Shown in pieces: positions 35,796 through 44,576 of a stretch of DNA of 64,000 nt. Each line of letters starts with the position of its first letter. Within the stretch, counting starts at the first letter, position 1. The notes below the pieces were generated by a model. The model did not search any database. It was given only the letters and a program-made list of their open reading frames with translations, and had not been told where the DNA came from. Source of the DNA: Micrococcus porci (GTDB lineage Bacteria; Actinomycetota; Actinomycetes; Actinomycetales; Micrococcaceae); the NCBI RefSeq assembly GCF_020097155.1, contig NZ_CP083691.1, forward strand, positions 2,294,001-2,358,000, read 5' to 3'. The position numbers were made by a program, and so were the translations under genes.

Positions 35796-36122
35796 TTACG
35801 CGGGCAAGTCGTATAGTGCCCGCCAGCTCGACTCGTCCCGACTGATCCGCGTGACCCATTGCGCCGGCACCCACGCATTCCGCGGGGCAGCGCCTGGGGC
35901 CGGGATCCAGTGCAAGAGCACGTGCGTGCGCGACCACCGCGTCGCCTTCGCATCCACCACCTCATCAGGCAGCCTCACCCGGACGTACGGCTCACGCCGG
36001 TACGGGGCACTGCCGATCTCGTCCACGGACTGCCACGCCGGCCCATCGAACACCTCAACTCCGCCTGCAAGCACCAGCCGAGGAAACACCCCCGCGTGGA
36101 CGGGATAAGCCGCAACCACCAT
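35796..36122 (-). CDS. hypothetical protein (108 aa)
   Basis: This frame has balanced, protein-like composition (VEVFDGPAWQSVDEIGSAPY, YVRVRLPDEVVDAKATRW, HVLLHWIPAPG) and ends in TAA, uncommon for chance frames here. It starts at ATG 36122 and lies just inside the island boundary. I do not recognise a domain and see no membrane helix. The 230 bp between it and the IS3 element hold GC-rich inverted repeats and repeated GCGCCAAAA/TTTTGGC words but no gene. Confidence 0.5.
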   Translation of the reverse strand: MVVAAYPVHAGVFPRLVLAGGVEVFDGPAWQSVDEIGSAPYRREPYVRVRLPDEVVDAKATRWSRTHVLLHWIPAPGAAPRNAWVPAQWVTRISRDESSWRALYDLPA

Positions 36123-36384
36123 CGCGGGCGCTCAAGCCGCCCCGCGCCCCTGCTGCCCGGACGCCCGGGCGGGCCGCGCCTGCCGACCGCTCGCTGCGCT
36201 CCCGGCCGGCGGGCCTAGGAGCCGACACACTTACCCCCCCGACAGAGCGCCAAAAATCAGAAACCGCCCGCCTTTTGGCCCACGAGGTTCTGTCCAGACT
36301 TTTGCCCACCCTCAGAACCCTTCCCATGGTCCTTCCCCCGAGCGCGCCAAAAGGGTCTGCCATGAGTTTGCTTGACACGAGTTA

Positions 36385-37266
36385 TCAGGCGGCGGCAGCC
36401 GCCTGGACTGATTGAACCATCTCGAACTCGACGGGGGTGAGCTTCCCGAGACGGGCCTGCCTACGACGGCGGTGATAGGTCCGCTCGATCCAGCTCACGA
36501 TCGCGAGCCGGAGCTGGGCGAAGGAGTCCCAGCGACGCCGGTTCAGCACGTTCTTCTGCAACAGCGCGAAGAAGGATTCCATTGCCGCGTTGTCCCCAGC
36601 AGCACCGACCCGGCCCATCGACCCGATTAGGCTGTTGACCCGGAGCGTCTCCACGAATCGCCTGGCCCGAAATTGCGATCCTCGATCCGAATGCACCCGG
36701 CAGCCCTGGACTCCGGCTTTGCCTCCGCGCCGGGCCAGGGCCATCTGCAGGGCGTCCACGGCCAGCTGCGAGCTCATCCGCCGGTCGATCGAGTAGCCCA
36801 CGATCCGGTTCGAGAACACGTCCTTGACCGCGCAGAGGTAAAGCTTGGAATCCCCGGCCCAATGCTCTGAGATGTCCGTGAGCCACAACTGATTCGGCTT
36901 GTCAGCGCGGAACTGACGACGAACCAGATCGTCATGAACGGCAGGGCCAGGACGCTTGCCCGAGCCGCGGCGGATCGAGTGGCAGCAGCGGACACGCACG
37001 AGCCGGCAGGCCTTCAACACCTGGTGGTCCGACACGTCCAAGCCACGGCCGCGGAGCTCGTCAGCCAGGAACCGGTATCCGAACTCCGGGTCATCGGCAT
37101 GGGCGTCGAAGACGGCGTTGGCGGCATGCGCGTCGGACCATTCCCGCGCGCTGACAGGTTCGGCCAGCCACGGGTAGTAGGCCTGACGGGAGAACCCGAG
37201 GACACGGCAGGAGAGTTTCACGGGGATCCCGTCGCGGGCCAGGTCCTTCACGACGGGATAGGTCAT
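36385..37266 (-). CDS. IS3-family transposase, OrfB
   Basis: This 293-residue DDE integrase-type protein has the catalytic segments TDISEHWAGDSKLYL (D), VHSDRGSQF (D) and AAMESFFALLQKNV (E), with the HTH-21-like YRFLADELRGRGL upstream. Its ATG overlaps the orfA stop by four bases (ATGA), so it is made by coupling or as a frameshift fusion with OrfA. The reading frame is intact, so the element may be active. Confidence 0.93.
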   Translation of the reverse strand: MTYPVVKDLARDGIPVKLSCRVLGFSRQAYYPWLAEPVSAREWSDAHAANAVFDAHADDPEFGYRFLADELRGRGLDVSDHQVLKACRLVRVRCCHSIRRGSGKRPGPAVHDDLVRRQFRADKPNQLWLTDISEHWAGDSKLYLCAVKDVFSNRIVGYSIDRRMSSQLAVDALQMALARRGGKAGVQGCRVHSDRGSQFRARRFVETLRVNSLIGSMGRVGAAGDNAAMESFFALLQKNVLNRRRWDSFAQLRLAIVSWIERTYHRRRRQARLGKLTPVEFEMVQSVQAAAAA

Positions 37267-37562
37267 TTTGGGGACTGACCCAATTTCAGGTTCGCCTGGG
37301 ACAGATACGCGGCCGCACGCCGTAGGACCTCGTTCTCCATCTCCAATTCACGGTTACGGCGCTTGAGAGCCTTCAGCTCCTCGTTCTCAGCTTTGGTGAG
37401 GCCGGGCCGGATCCCGGCCTCGACATCGTCTTGGGCCAGCCAGCGTCGCAGGCAGGAGGCGGTGATGCCGAGGTCCTTAGCGACCTGCGCGATCGGCATC
37501 TGACCGTTACGGGCGATCGCGACCACGTCCTGGCGGAACTCCCGGGGGTATGCAGCGGGCAT
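37263..37562 (-). CDS. IS3-family transposase, OrfA
   Basis: This 99-residue protein has an N-terminal helix-turn-helix (YPREFRQDVVAIARNGQMPI then QVAKDLGITASCLRRWL) and a leucine-zipper-like C-terminal helix (LKALKRRNRELEMENEVLRR), as in OrfA of IS3 elements. It binds the terminal repeats and is joined to OrfB. It starts at ATG 37562. Confidence 0.92.
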   Translation of the reverse strand: MPAAYPREFRQDVVAIARNGQMPIAQVAKDLGITASCLRRWLAQDDVEAGIRPGLTKAENEELKALKRRNRELEMENEVLRRAAAYLSQANLKLGQSPK

Positions 37563-37604
37563 GGGGTCATCCTTCCAGCAGTCCCTCCCGGGACCACAGA
37601 TCAG

Positions 37605-38207
37605 ATGTCAACCAAACTCATGGCAGACCCGGAAGCCAAGGCTGAACGTCGGCGGAAGGTTCTGGTCGGAGCGGGAGCGCTCACCGCCATCGCCGTGGTC
37701 GGCGGGCTGGTGACACTCGCCGTGATTCAGAATCCTCCGCCCCAGGCTCGGGAGGACATTGAGATCGCCGGGCTGCAGACCTTCGAGGGGCTCAGCGCTA
37801 ACCACGTGAGCACCCCTGTGGACTACGAGCAGTCGCCGCCGGTGGGTGGCGATCATGCCAGCGCCTGGCTCAACTGTGGGGTCTACACCGAACCGGTACC
37901 CAACGAGAATGCCGTGCACGCTTTGGAGCACGGTGCCGCCTGGGTCGCCTACGATTCCGAGGCGCTCTCACAGGAGCAAGTCGATGCCCTGCGGACGGCC
38001 CTACCGGCCGCCTATGTCGTCCTGGCCCCCTACGAGGGCCTGGATTCGCCCATCGTGCTTTCGGCCTGGCAGGCGCAGGTGGCGGTGGATTCCCCGGAGG
38101 ATGAACGGATCGAGCAGTTCGTGGCCGAGTACTGGCAGTCCCCCGACGCGCCTGAGCCCGGGGCGGCCTGCACCGGCGGCCTCGACGCCCCTGGTCGGAT
38201 CGCATAA
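37605..38207 (+). CDS. DUF3105 membrane-anchored protein, N-terminus rebuilt by IS3 end
   Basis: This 200-residue protein has a basic start, one hydrophobic helix (VLVGAGALTAIAVVGGLVTL) and a DUF3105 domain (VDYEQSPPVGGDHASAWLNC, then VHALEHGAAWVAY). The His residues of GGDH and LEHG are the conserved ones. DUF3105 function is not established. The first nine codons (MSTKLMADP) come from the inverted repeat of the neighbouring IS3 element, so the original 5' end was replaced. Expression and start are therefore uncertain; ATG 37620 is an alternative. It opens the copper block. Confidence 0.75.
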   Translation: MSTKLMADPEAKAERRRKVLVGAGALTAIAVVGGLVTLAVIQNPPPQAREDIEIAGLQTFEGLSANHVSTPVDYEQSPPVGGDHASAWLNCGVYTEPVPNENAVHALEHGAAWVAYDSEALSQEQVDALRTALPAAYVVLAPYEGLDSPIVLSAWQAQVAVDSPEDERIEQFVAEYWQSPDAPEPGAACTGGLDAPGRIA

Positions 38208-38378
38208 GCGCTCTTCCCGACACCGACCGTCCGGTCCGACAGGATCCACGTTGAGGCGAGCCCTGCTGGTCCTCCCCGTCGGCGTGGTCCTCAGGGCCGT
38301 CGGCCGGGCTGAGGGGCGGCTGGTCACACCTGCGTCATCCCTGCCCGTAAAGGAGTCCGCGGGCCTCCGTGGCCGGCG

Positions 38379-38399
38379 ATCTTCACGGAACCTTCAAGG
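38379..38399 (+). promoter_or_regulatory. CopR-type box upstream of the copper-storage gene
   Basis: ATCTTCA, four bases on GAAC, then CTTCAAGG gives two TTCA half-sites 11 bp apart. The same 21-bp element (18 matches) occurs at 46548-46568. A TACAGT -10 (38432-38437) begins 33 bases after the last base of the box. Direct repeats at one-turn spacing are typical for OmpR/PhoB-type regulators such as the CopR encoded at 45764-46489. Confidence 0.65.
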
Positions 38400-38498
38400 T
38401 TGAGCCCTTCACCCGCGTCGGCGGGGCGGTCTACAGTCGATGGAAGGGCGGGCCGGCGAAGGCCGGTGCGTCGGATCAGATCGACGAAGGAGCACATC

Positions 38499-38909
38499 AT
38501 GACCCATCACGTGAGCGCCATGCTGGAGACCTACCCGAAGGAGGTGGGGAACATCGATCGGCAGAAACTGGCCGAATGCATCCAGGCCTGCTTCGAGTGC
38601 GCCCAGACGTGCACCGCCTGCGCGGACGCCTGCCTGGCCGAGGACATGGTCGCCGACCTGAGGCAGTGCATCCGGTTGAACCTGGACTGCGCCGAAGTTT
38701 GCGCCGCCACGGGCAGGGTGTTGTCCCGGCAGACCGGCACCAACGTCGAGACCACCCGCGCCCTGCTCGAGGCCTGCCGGGCCGCCTGCAAGACGTGCGG
38801 GGACGAATGCGAGAGCCACGCCCAGATGCACGAGCACTGCAAGGTGTGTGCCGAGGCCTGCCGCCGGTGTGAGCAGGCCTGCGCGGACCTGCTCGTCACC
38901 CTGGGTTGA
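38499..38909 (+). CDS. csp: four-helix-bundle copper-storage protein (DUF326/Csp-like)
   Basis: This 136-residue protein has 18 cysteines, spaced mainly three to four residues apart along predicted helices (CIQACFECAQTCTACADAC, CAEVCAA, CRAACKTCGDEC, CKVCAEACRRCEQAC). This is the Csp/DUF326 pattern, in which Cys pairs line the core of a four-helix bundle and bind many Cu(I) ions. There is no signal peptide, so it is the cytosolic Csp3-like type. The ATG at 38499 follows AAGGAG. The promoter carries a CopR-type box, which fits copper induction. Confidence 0.92.
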   Translation: MTHHVSAMLETYPKEVGNIDRQKLAECIQACFECAQTCTACADACLAEDMVADLRQCIRLNLDCAEVCAATGRVLSRQTGTNVETTRALLEACRAACKTCGDECESHAQMHEHCKVCAEACRRCEQACADLLVTLG

Positions 38910-39005
38910 GCCTGCTGATGACCGTTCCCCCTTGAGGGCGGCCAGTCGTCCATGACGCGCGCAGGGAACCCGGACCACCGTGCTCCCTCGCCGCGGAAGG
39001 CTCCC

Positions 39006-39890
39006 ATGGACTCGGAGAAGTATCAGAGGGTCAGGAACGGTGCCGGATTCGTCGCGGCGCTGGACCAGAGCGGGGGCAGCACCCCGGCGGCCTTGCACCT
39101 CTACGGGATCGACAAGGATGCCTACTCCGGCCCAGAGGAGATGTTCGACCTGGTACACCAGGTGCGCACACGTATCATCACCAGCCCCAGCTTCGACGGT
39201 GAGCGCGTCATGGGGGCCATCCTGTTCGAGAACACAATGAACCGCCAGGTGGAGGGTTCCCCCACGGGCGACTACCTGTGGAACAGCAAAGGCATCGTGC
39301 CCTTCCTCAAAATCGACCAGGGCTTGGCCCCGGAACAGCAAGGCGCCCAGCTCATGAAACCCATCCCGCACCTGGATGACTTACTGTCTCGAGCCGTCGA
39401 AAAGCACATGTTCGGGACGAAGATGCGCTCGGTCATCCAGCTGCCCGGGGACGGGGTGGGCTCCGTCGTGGAGCAGCAGTTCGGGCTCGCCCGTCAGATC
39501 CTCGTTACCGGGCTGGTGCCCATCATCGAGCCCGAGGTGGATATCCGCAGCCCCCGCAAGGCCGAGGTGGAGGACCAGCTCAAGGCGGCAATCCTCGCCC
39601 AACTGGACAAGCTCGGAGACGACTAGTCGGTCATCCTCAAAGTGACGCTGCCGGAGCGGGCGGACTTCTACCGCGAGTTCGTGGACCATCCCCGAGTGAT
39701 CCGCCTCCTGGCCCTGTCGGGCGGCTATACCCGGGCCCAGGCCACCACCCTGCTGGCCCGCAACCACGGCGTGATCGCCAGCTTCTCCCGCGCCCTGACC
39801 GAAGGGCTGAGTACGGCCCAGAGCCCAGCGCAGTTCAATACGGTGTTGGATGAGGCCATCAACGCGATCGCGACGGCCTCTCGCACCTGA
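39006..39890 (+). pseudogene. fda: class I fructose-bisphosphate aldolase, interrupted by one amber codon
   Basis: The frame encodes a class I (Schiff-base) aldolase of the staphylococcal FdaB type, full length about 294 residues: FVAALDQSGGSTPAALHLYG, EMFDLVHQVRTRIITSP, PFLKIDQG, FGTKMRSVI, LVPIIEPEVDI, then after an in-frame TAG at 39624 the expected continuation (LKVTLPERADFY, ALSGGYTRAQA, NHGVIASFSRALTEGLS). Family members have Gln at the TAG, so CAG to TAG is likely. The stop comes five codons before Lys212, the probable Schiff-base residue, so the 206-residue product should be inactive unless the stop is read through. Class I aldolases need no metal. Confidence 0.88.
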
Positions 39891-39996
39891 CCGGAGGCCA
39901 TAGGACCGCTGCGGTAGTCTGCGGCCGCCGAAGCGGTGTCCGACCACCCCCCATTCCTGGGGCCGGGCACCGCCTCAGCGGCGTCTGCCGCGCAGT

Positions 39997-41052
39997 TCAA
40001 CGGGCAGCCACCGAGGAGCGCACGAAGTCCTGGCGCACCCCCAAGGCGCGGTCGGTGCGCCGGATGGACTCGCCGCCGTCGTCGACGGTTCCGGTGAGGG
40101 CCCGGATCGCGTCGATGTTCTCGGGGACGACGATCGCCTGGTTGTCCACCGTGTAGGTGTAGTACAGCTCGTTGCCGTCCACGGTGAGGATGTCTTCCCA
40201 GAGGACCACCTCATACATATCACCCCGGGGCCGGCCCAGGTCCTCCATGAGTTCCACGGTGCTATTGACCGCCACGACGCCGTCCGAGCGCCGGACGAAG
40301 GCGATCCGCGGCATCGCCCGGAACGCCTCCAACACCTCCTGCTTCTCGGCCGGGCGGGTGAGCTCGATCGTCCAGTTGTGCAGGTGGTTCTGGGTGTGGG
40401 CTCCCTTGGCGGCCATGGTGACCACGTCCAGGTCCGGGACCACCGACTGGGCGTCGGGCCCCTGATGGCTGGGGATTCGGCCCTCGGGGACGATGGTGTT
40501 CATGATCCCCGAGTGGTCCGATTCCCACGGATCGGTGGCCCGGCGGATGAGCACCCCCCGGGCCTTGGACAGCAGTCCGACGTCCTTCAGCGCGGTAAGG
40601 GCCCGGACGGTGGCGGTGGTATTGCAGGACACCACCCGGGTGCTGTCCCGGCCCAGGGCGGTGGCGTAGTTGGCGTGGGCGACGAAGGAGTGGCCGGTGA
40701 GATCGTGCTTCTCCCCGCCCTGGAACACGGATTTGACCCCGTGGGCACGGTAGAGCTCCAGGTTGCCGGCGCCCACCTGGGCCGGGGTGCAGTCCACCAC
40801 GACGTCAACGTTCTCGAGCAGGTCGTGCAGGCCTCCGACGACGGGAAGGCCGGCATCCGCCATCACCGGTAGGGCCTGCTCGGTAGAGGCGTAGACGGGG
40901 ATACCCTTCCCGGCCGCAGTCGCGATCCGGTAGTCAGCGATGACGTCACTGACTCCGACCAGCGCCATGTCCTCCTGGGCCCGGACCGCGTCGGCGACGC
41001 GTTTGCCGATGACCCCGTACCCGTTCACCGCGACCTTGATCTTGTCCTGCAT
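39997..41052 (-). CDS. type II (archaeal-type) glyceraldehyde-3-phosphate dehydrogenase
   Basis: This 351-residue enzyme belongs to the archaeal GAPDH family, not the usual bacterial Gap. It has VAVNGYGVIGKRVADAV (Rossmann loop), VDCTPAQVGAGN, catalytic C143 in VVSCNTTATVRAL, and HLHNWTIEL with the conserved His region. These enzymes use NAD or NADP and are rare in actinobacteria. It converges on the aldolase gene inside the copper block. Copper inactivates common GAPDH through its cysteine, so a spare enzyme here may support glycolysis under copper stress; that is inference. No ArsJ gene, the other usual partner of accessory GAPDH, is present. Confidence 0.88.
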   Translation of the reverse strand: MQDKIKVAVNGYGVIGKRVADAVRAQEDMALVGVSDVIADYRIATAAGKGIPVYASTEQALPVMADAGLPVVGGLHDLLENVDVVVDCTPAQVGAGNLELYRAHGVKSVFQGGEKHDLTGHSFVAHANYATALGRDSTRVVSCNTTATVRALTALKDVGLLSKARGVLIRRATDPWESDHSGIMNTIVPEGRIPSHQGPDAQSVVPDLDVVTMAAKGAHTQNHLHNWTIELTRPAEKQEVLEAFRAMPRIAFVRRSDGVVAVNSTVELMEDLGRPRGDMYEVVLWEDILTVDGNELYYTYTVDNQAIVVPENIDAIRALTGTVDDGGESIRRTDRALGVRQDFVRSSVAAR

Positions 41053-41140
41053 GCTCGTCTCCTTTCCTGGAGGACCCGTTCCGGTTTCGGGGTCTATCGC
41101 CAGCCGCGTCTCACCGGATGCCCGCAGCGGACGACGGTGC

Positions 41141-41824
41141 TCAGAGCTTGTCGAGCATCTGTTGCATTTCGGTGATCTCGGCCTCCTGGTCGGCGATGAC
41201 CTGCTCGGCGAGCTGCACGGCCTGCGGGTTCTGGCCGTCCTTGGCCTCGTCCTTGGCCATGTCCACGGCGCCCTTGTGGTGGGCGGTCATCTGCTCCAGG
41301 TACAACCGGGCGGCCTCGGTGCCCTGGGCCTGGTCGAGGGCGGTCATGTCCTCCTCGGACATCATCCCGGACATCCCGCCGTGGTCCATGCCCTCCATAC
41401 CGTCCATGCCGTCCGTGTCCACGGGGTCTTGGCCCCAGGCGGTGAGCATGGAGTTCATGCGCTTGATCTCCGGCCCCTGGGCGTCGATGACCTTCTGGGC
41501 GAACGCGGCCACCTCCGCCGGGACGTCATCCTTGGCCAGCAGCATCTCGCTCATCTCAACGGCCTGCTGGTGGTGCGGGATCATCATTTGGGCGAACATC
41601 ACGTCCGCGTCGTTGTGCTCGGCGGAGACCTCCTCAGCCGAACCGGTCGCCGTGGTGGACGGTGTCGCGGTGGCCGTGGCCGCAGGGGTGGCGGCCGGGG
41701 CGGAGCTGGTCGCAGTGGCCGAGGCCTCAGCGCCGGCGTTCTCGTCCTGGGCGCCGGTGCCGCAGGCGGTCAAGGTCAGGGCGGAGGCCAGGGCCAGGGC
41801 GGTCAGCGTCATGGTGCGTTTCAT
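41141..41824 (-). CDS. DUF305 lipoprotein
   Basis: This 227-residue protein has a lipoprotein signal (LASALTLTAC, lipobox Cys), a Thr/Ala/Ser-rich linker and a DUF305 ferritin-like domain with two repeats: MIPHHQQAVEMSEMLL and MTAHHKGAVDMAKDEA. Between them lies a Met/His-rich stretch (DGMDGMEGMDHGGMSGMM) likely to bind Cu(I). Such proteins are found with copper exporters in actinobacteria. I chose the ATG at 41824 (MKRTMTL), after GGAAGGA, over an upstream ATG. Confidence 0.9.
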   Translation of the reverse strand: MKRTMTLTALALASALTLTACGTGAQDENAGAEASATATSSAPAATPAATATATPSTTATGSAEEVSAEHNDADVMFAQMMIPHHQQAVEMSEMLLAKDDVPAEVAAFAQKVIDAQGPEIKRMNSMLTAWGQDPVDTDGMDGMEGMDHGGMSGMMSEEDMTALDQAQGTEAARLYLEQMTAHHKGAVDMAKDEAKDGQNPQAVQLAEQVIADQEAEITEMQQMLDKL

Positions 41825-41883
41825 GGTGGGTCCTTCCATAGTGGGTTGAGGGTTCATATCAGAGTTCGCGCCAAGAGGCGCGA

Positions 41884-44121
41884 TCAGGAGGTCGCGGGTT
41901 GAAGGGCAGCCTCCGGCCGGGGGGCGCCGAGGGGGGCCAGGTGGCCCGGGTCCAGGTTGATCCGGCGCAGCAGTTGGGCGTTGAGGGCGACCACGATGGT
42001 GGAGGCGGACATCAGGATCGCGCCCACCGCGGGGGAGAGCACGAACCCGATCGGGGCGAGCACGCCGGCGGCCAGCGGCACGGCGAGCACGTTGTAGCCG
42101 GTGGCCCACACCAGGTTCTGGATCATCTTGGTGTAGCTGGCCTGGGAGAGCTCGATCATCGACAGCACCGCGCGGGGGTCGTTGCTGGCCAGCACAACGC
42201 CGGCGGACTCCATGGCCACGTCGGTGCCGGCGCCGATGGCGATGCCGACCTCGGCCCGCGCCAGTGCCGGGGCGTCGTTGACGCCGTCGCCCACCATGGC
42301 CACGGACAGTCCCCGGGACTGCAACTCGGTGACCTTGGTGTCCTTGTCCTGGGGGAGGACCTCGGCGAAGACCTCGTCGATGCCCAGGTCCGCCCCGACG
42401 GCCTCGGCGACCTGGCGGGCATCGCCGGTGATCATCGCGACCTTGATGCCGCGGGCGTGCAGGGCGGCCACGGCGGCCCGGGACTCGGGGCGGACCTTGT
42501 CCTCCACGGCGACCGCGCCGATAACGGACCCCTCGCGCAGCACGTGCAACACCCCGGCCCCGCGCGCGGTCCAGGAGGCGGTGTGCTCAGTGATCTCCGC
42601 CGGCATGGTCAGGTTAAGCTCGCGCAGCATGTTCGGGCCCCCGACGAGGATCTCGGAGCCGTCCACGGTGGCGCGCACCCCGCGGCCCATGGCAGCACTG
42701 AAGTCCGTGCCGCGCTTGCGCAACGTGCTGGCCTGCGGGTGCTGCCCGGCGGCAGTGACGATGGCCCGGGCCACGGGGTGCTCGCTGTCAGCCTCGGCCG
42801 CGGCGGCCACCGCCAGCAGTTCTGCCTCGGACACGCCGGGCATCGCGGTGACGGCGGTGACGACGTGGGCGCCCTCGGTCAGGGTGCCGGTCTTGTCGAA
42901 GAGGACCACGTCGATGGTGCGCATCCGCTCCAGGGCCATCCGGTCCTTGATCAGGACCCCGGACTTGGCGGCCTTCTCCGTGGAGAGGGCGATCACCAGC
43001 GGGATGGCCAGGCCCAGGGCGTGCGGGCAGGCGATGACCAGCACGGTCACGGTGCGGGTGACCGCGTCGGTGGGCTGGCCGATCGCGGTCCACACGATCG
43101 CGGTGATGATCGCCGCGACCAGGGCGAACCAGAACAGCAGGGCCGCCGCCCGGTCGGCCAACGCCTGGGCGCGGGAGGAGGATTCCTGGGCGTCGGCGAC
43201 CATCCGCTGGATCCCGGCCAGGGTCGTGTCGGTCCCGACGGCGGCCACCTTCACCCGCACGGTGTTGTCGGTGGCCACGGTCCCAGCGACCACCGTGTCC
43301 CCGGCCTGGCGCAGCACGGGCTTCGACTCCCCGGTGATCATCGCCTCGTCGAACTCCGCGGTGCCCTCGAGGATGGTCCCGTCGGCCGGCACCCGGGCCC
43401 CGGCCCGCACTAGCACCACATCGCCCACGGCCAACTCGGTGATCGGCACGGTGATGGTGTCACCGTCCACGACCTTCTCGGCCTCCTCCGGCAGCAGCGC
43501 CGCCAGCGCGTCCAAGGCGGAGGAGGCCGCGCCCAGGGCGCGCATCTCCATCCAGTGGCCCAGCAGCATGATGACCACCAGCAGCGCCAGCTCCCACCAG
43601 AAGTCCAGCATCAGGTCCCCGATGCCCAGGGTCGTGACCCAGGAGGCGACGAAGGCCACCGTGATGGCCATCGCGATCAGCAGCATCATCCCGGGCTGGC
43701 GGGCGCGCAACTCGGTCAGCCCGCCCTTCAGGAAGGGCATGCCGCCATAGAGGTAGATCACGGTGCCCAGCACCGGGGCAATCCACGCCGAGCCCGGGAA
43801 CTCGGGGACGTGGTAGCCCAGCAGCTGCCCGACCATGTGGCTGAAGAACACCACCGGGATGGAGAGCACCAGTGAGACCCAGAACCGGTTCTTGAACATC
43901 GCGGTGGAATGCCCGGCGTGCTGACCGTGGTCGTGGACCTGGTGGTCCTCGTCCAGGGCCGAGTGGGCGTGGCCCTGGGGCATGGCCTGCCCGTGGGTGG
44001 CCGCGTCCGCGGGGTGGTGGGCGGCATGGTCGGTGTGGTTGGCGTGGCCGGCGTGGGGGTTCGGGTCTGGGTGTTCGGCGGTCTGGTCGGTGGGGTGATC
44101 GTGGTGGTGCGGGGTGCTCAT
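41884..44121 (-). CDS. copB: copper-exporting P1B-type ATPase, CopB (CPH) subclass
   Basis: This 745-residue pump has a His-rich N-terminal tail (residues 1-72, no CxxC domain), eight membrane helices, TGES at 263-266 in the actuator domain, the transmembrane metal motif CPH at 365-367, the phosphorylated Asp409 in DKTGT, HPVARA and GDGVNDAP. CPH rather than CPC marks the CopB/P1B-3 group, which exports Cu(II) or Cu(I) from the cytosol. It is followed by the DUF305 lipoprotein gene and preceded by the HMA protein gene, all leftward. Confidence 0.95.
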   Translation of the reverse strand: MSTPHHHDHPTDQTAEHPDPNPHAGHANHTDHAAHHPADAATHGQAMPQGHAHSALDEDHQVHDHGQHAGHSTAMFKNRFWVSLVLSIPVVFFSHMVGQLLGYHVPEFPGSAWIAPVLGTVIYLYGGMPFLKGGLTELRARQPGMMLLIAMAITVAFVASWVTTLGIGDLMLDFWWELALLVVIMLLGHWMEMRALGAASSALDALAALLPEEAEKVVDGDTITVPITELAVGDVVLVRAGARVPADGTILEGTAEFDEAMITGESKPVLRQAGDTVVAGTVATDNTVRVKVAAVGTDTTLAGIQRMVADAQESSSRAQALADRAAALLFWFALVAAIITAIVWTAIGQPTDAVTRTVTVLVIACPHALGLAIPLVIALSTEKAAKSGVLIKDRMALERMRTIDVVLFDKTGTLTEGAHVVTAVTAMPGVSEAELLAVAAAAEADSEHPVARAIVTAAGQHPQASTLRKRGTDFSAAMGRGVRATVDGSEILVGGPNMLRELNLTMPAEITEHTASWTARGAGVLHVLREGSVIGAVAVEDKVRPESRAAVAALHARGIKVAMITGDARQVAEAVGADLGIDEVFAEVLPQDKDTKVTELQSRGLSVAMVGDGVNDAPALARAEVGIAIGAGTDVAMESAGVVLASNDPRAVLSMIELSQASYTKMIQNLVWATGYNVLAVPLAAGVLAPIGFVLSPAVGAILMSASTIVVALNAQLLRRINLDPGHLAPLGAPRPEAALQPATS

Positions 44122-44196
44122 GGTGTTCCTTCTGCTCGGCGGTCTGTTCGGCGACCGGCTCGGCGGTGGGGCTCCGACCTCGAGGGGATGGGTCGG

Positions 44197-44526
44197 TTAG
44201 ATCCGGACGCGGTAGCCGGCCGCTTCGATGGCCGTCCGCACGGAGTCCGCGGAGGCGGGCCCGGTCACGGTGACGGGGGAGGCCCCGCCGGCGACCAGTT
44301 CGATCCGGACATCGTCCACCCCGTCCAGGGCGCTCACGGCCTCGGCGACGGAGCCCACGCAGTGTCCGCAGGTCATGCCCTCCACCTGGTAGGTCGCGTC
44401 GCCGGCGCTCGTCCCGGTTGGGTCGGCACTCTGGTGCCCGGCGGGGGCGGTGGCGTCGGCGGCTGGGGCGCAGCACGAGCAGCCGTTGGTGGCCCCCGGC
44501 AGCGGGGTGCGGGCGGATTCGGTCAT
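44197..44526 (-). CDS. HMA-domain copper chaperone-like protein
   Basis: This 109-residue protein has a Cys-rich N-terminus (CSCC at 16-19) and one heavy-metal-associated domain with the metal site MTCGHC (C53, C56) and a C-terminal GYRVRI. It would carry Cu(I) to CopB or sense it. The ATG at 44526 follows AAGGAG. The gene sits directly behind the CsoR-like palindrome and is the first gene of a leftward unit with copB and the DUF305 gene. Confidence 0.9.
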   Translation of the reverse strand: MTESARTPLPGATNGCSCCAPAADATAPAGHQSADPTGTSAGDATYQVEGMTCGHCVGSVAEAVSALDGVDDVRIELVAGGASPVTVTGPASADSVRTAIEAAGYRVRI

Positions 44527-44576
44527 GACGGTCTCCTTCAGGTCTGAGGGCGGCGCCGGACGGCGCCTCTCCAATT

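Larger units (their letters stand above)
36353..37630 (-). mobile_element. IS3-family insertion sequence A
   Basis: The 1278-bp element is bounded by 25-bp inverted repeats beginning GGGTCTGCCATGAGTTTG and ending TTGACA, with one mismatch. It carries overlapping orfA and orfB. No direct repeat is seen at the borders (AAA on the left, GGA on the right), so it may have moved by recombination or deletion after insertion. Its right inverted repeat forms the first codons of the next gene. Confidence 0.88.

Noticed and set aside
36055..36378. Minus-strand frame reading outwards from the IS3-family element A (MSSKLMADP...)
   Set aside because: It arises because the inverted repeat carries an outward ATG. 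The continuation is not protein-like and has no known domain.
39997..41052. GAPDH as part of an arsenate (ArsJ) system
   Set aside because: Accessory GAPDH genes often pair with arsJ, but no arsJ or other ars gene lies in the window; the ArsR-family gene here has the CmtR cysteines.
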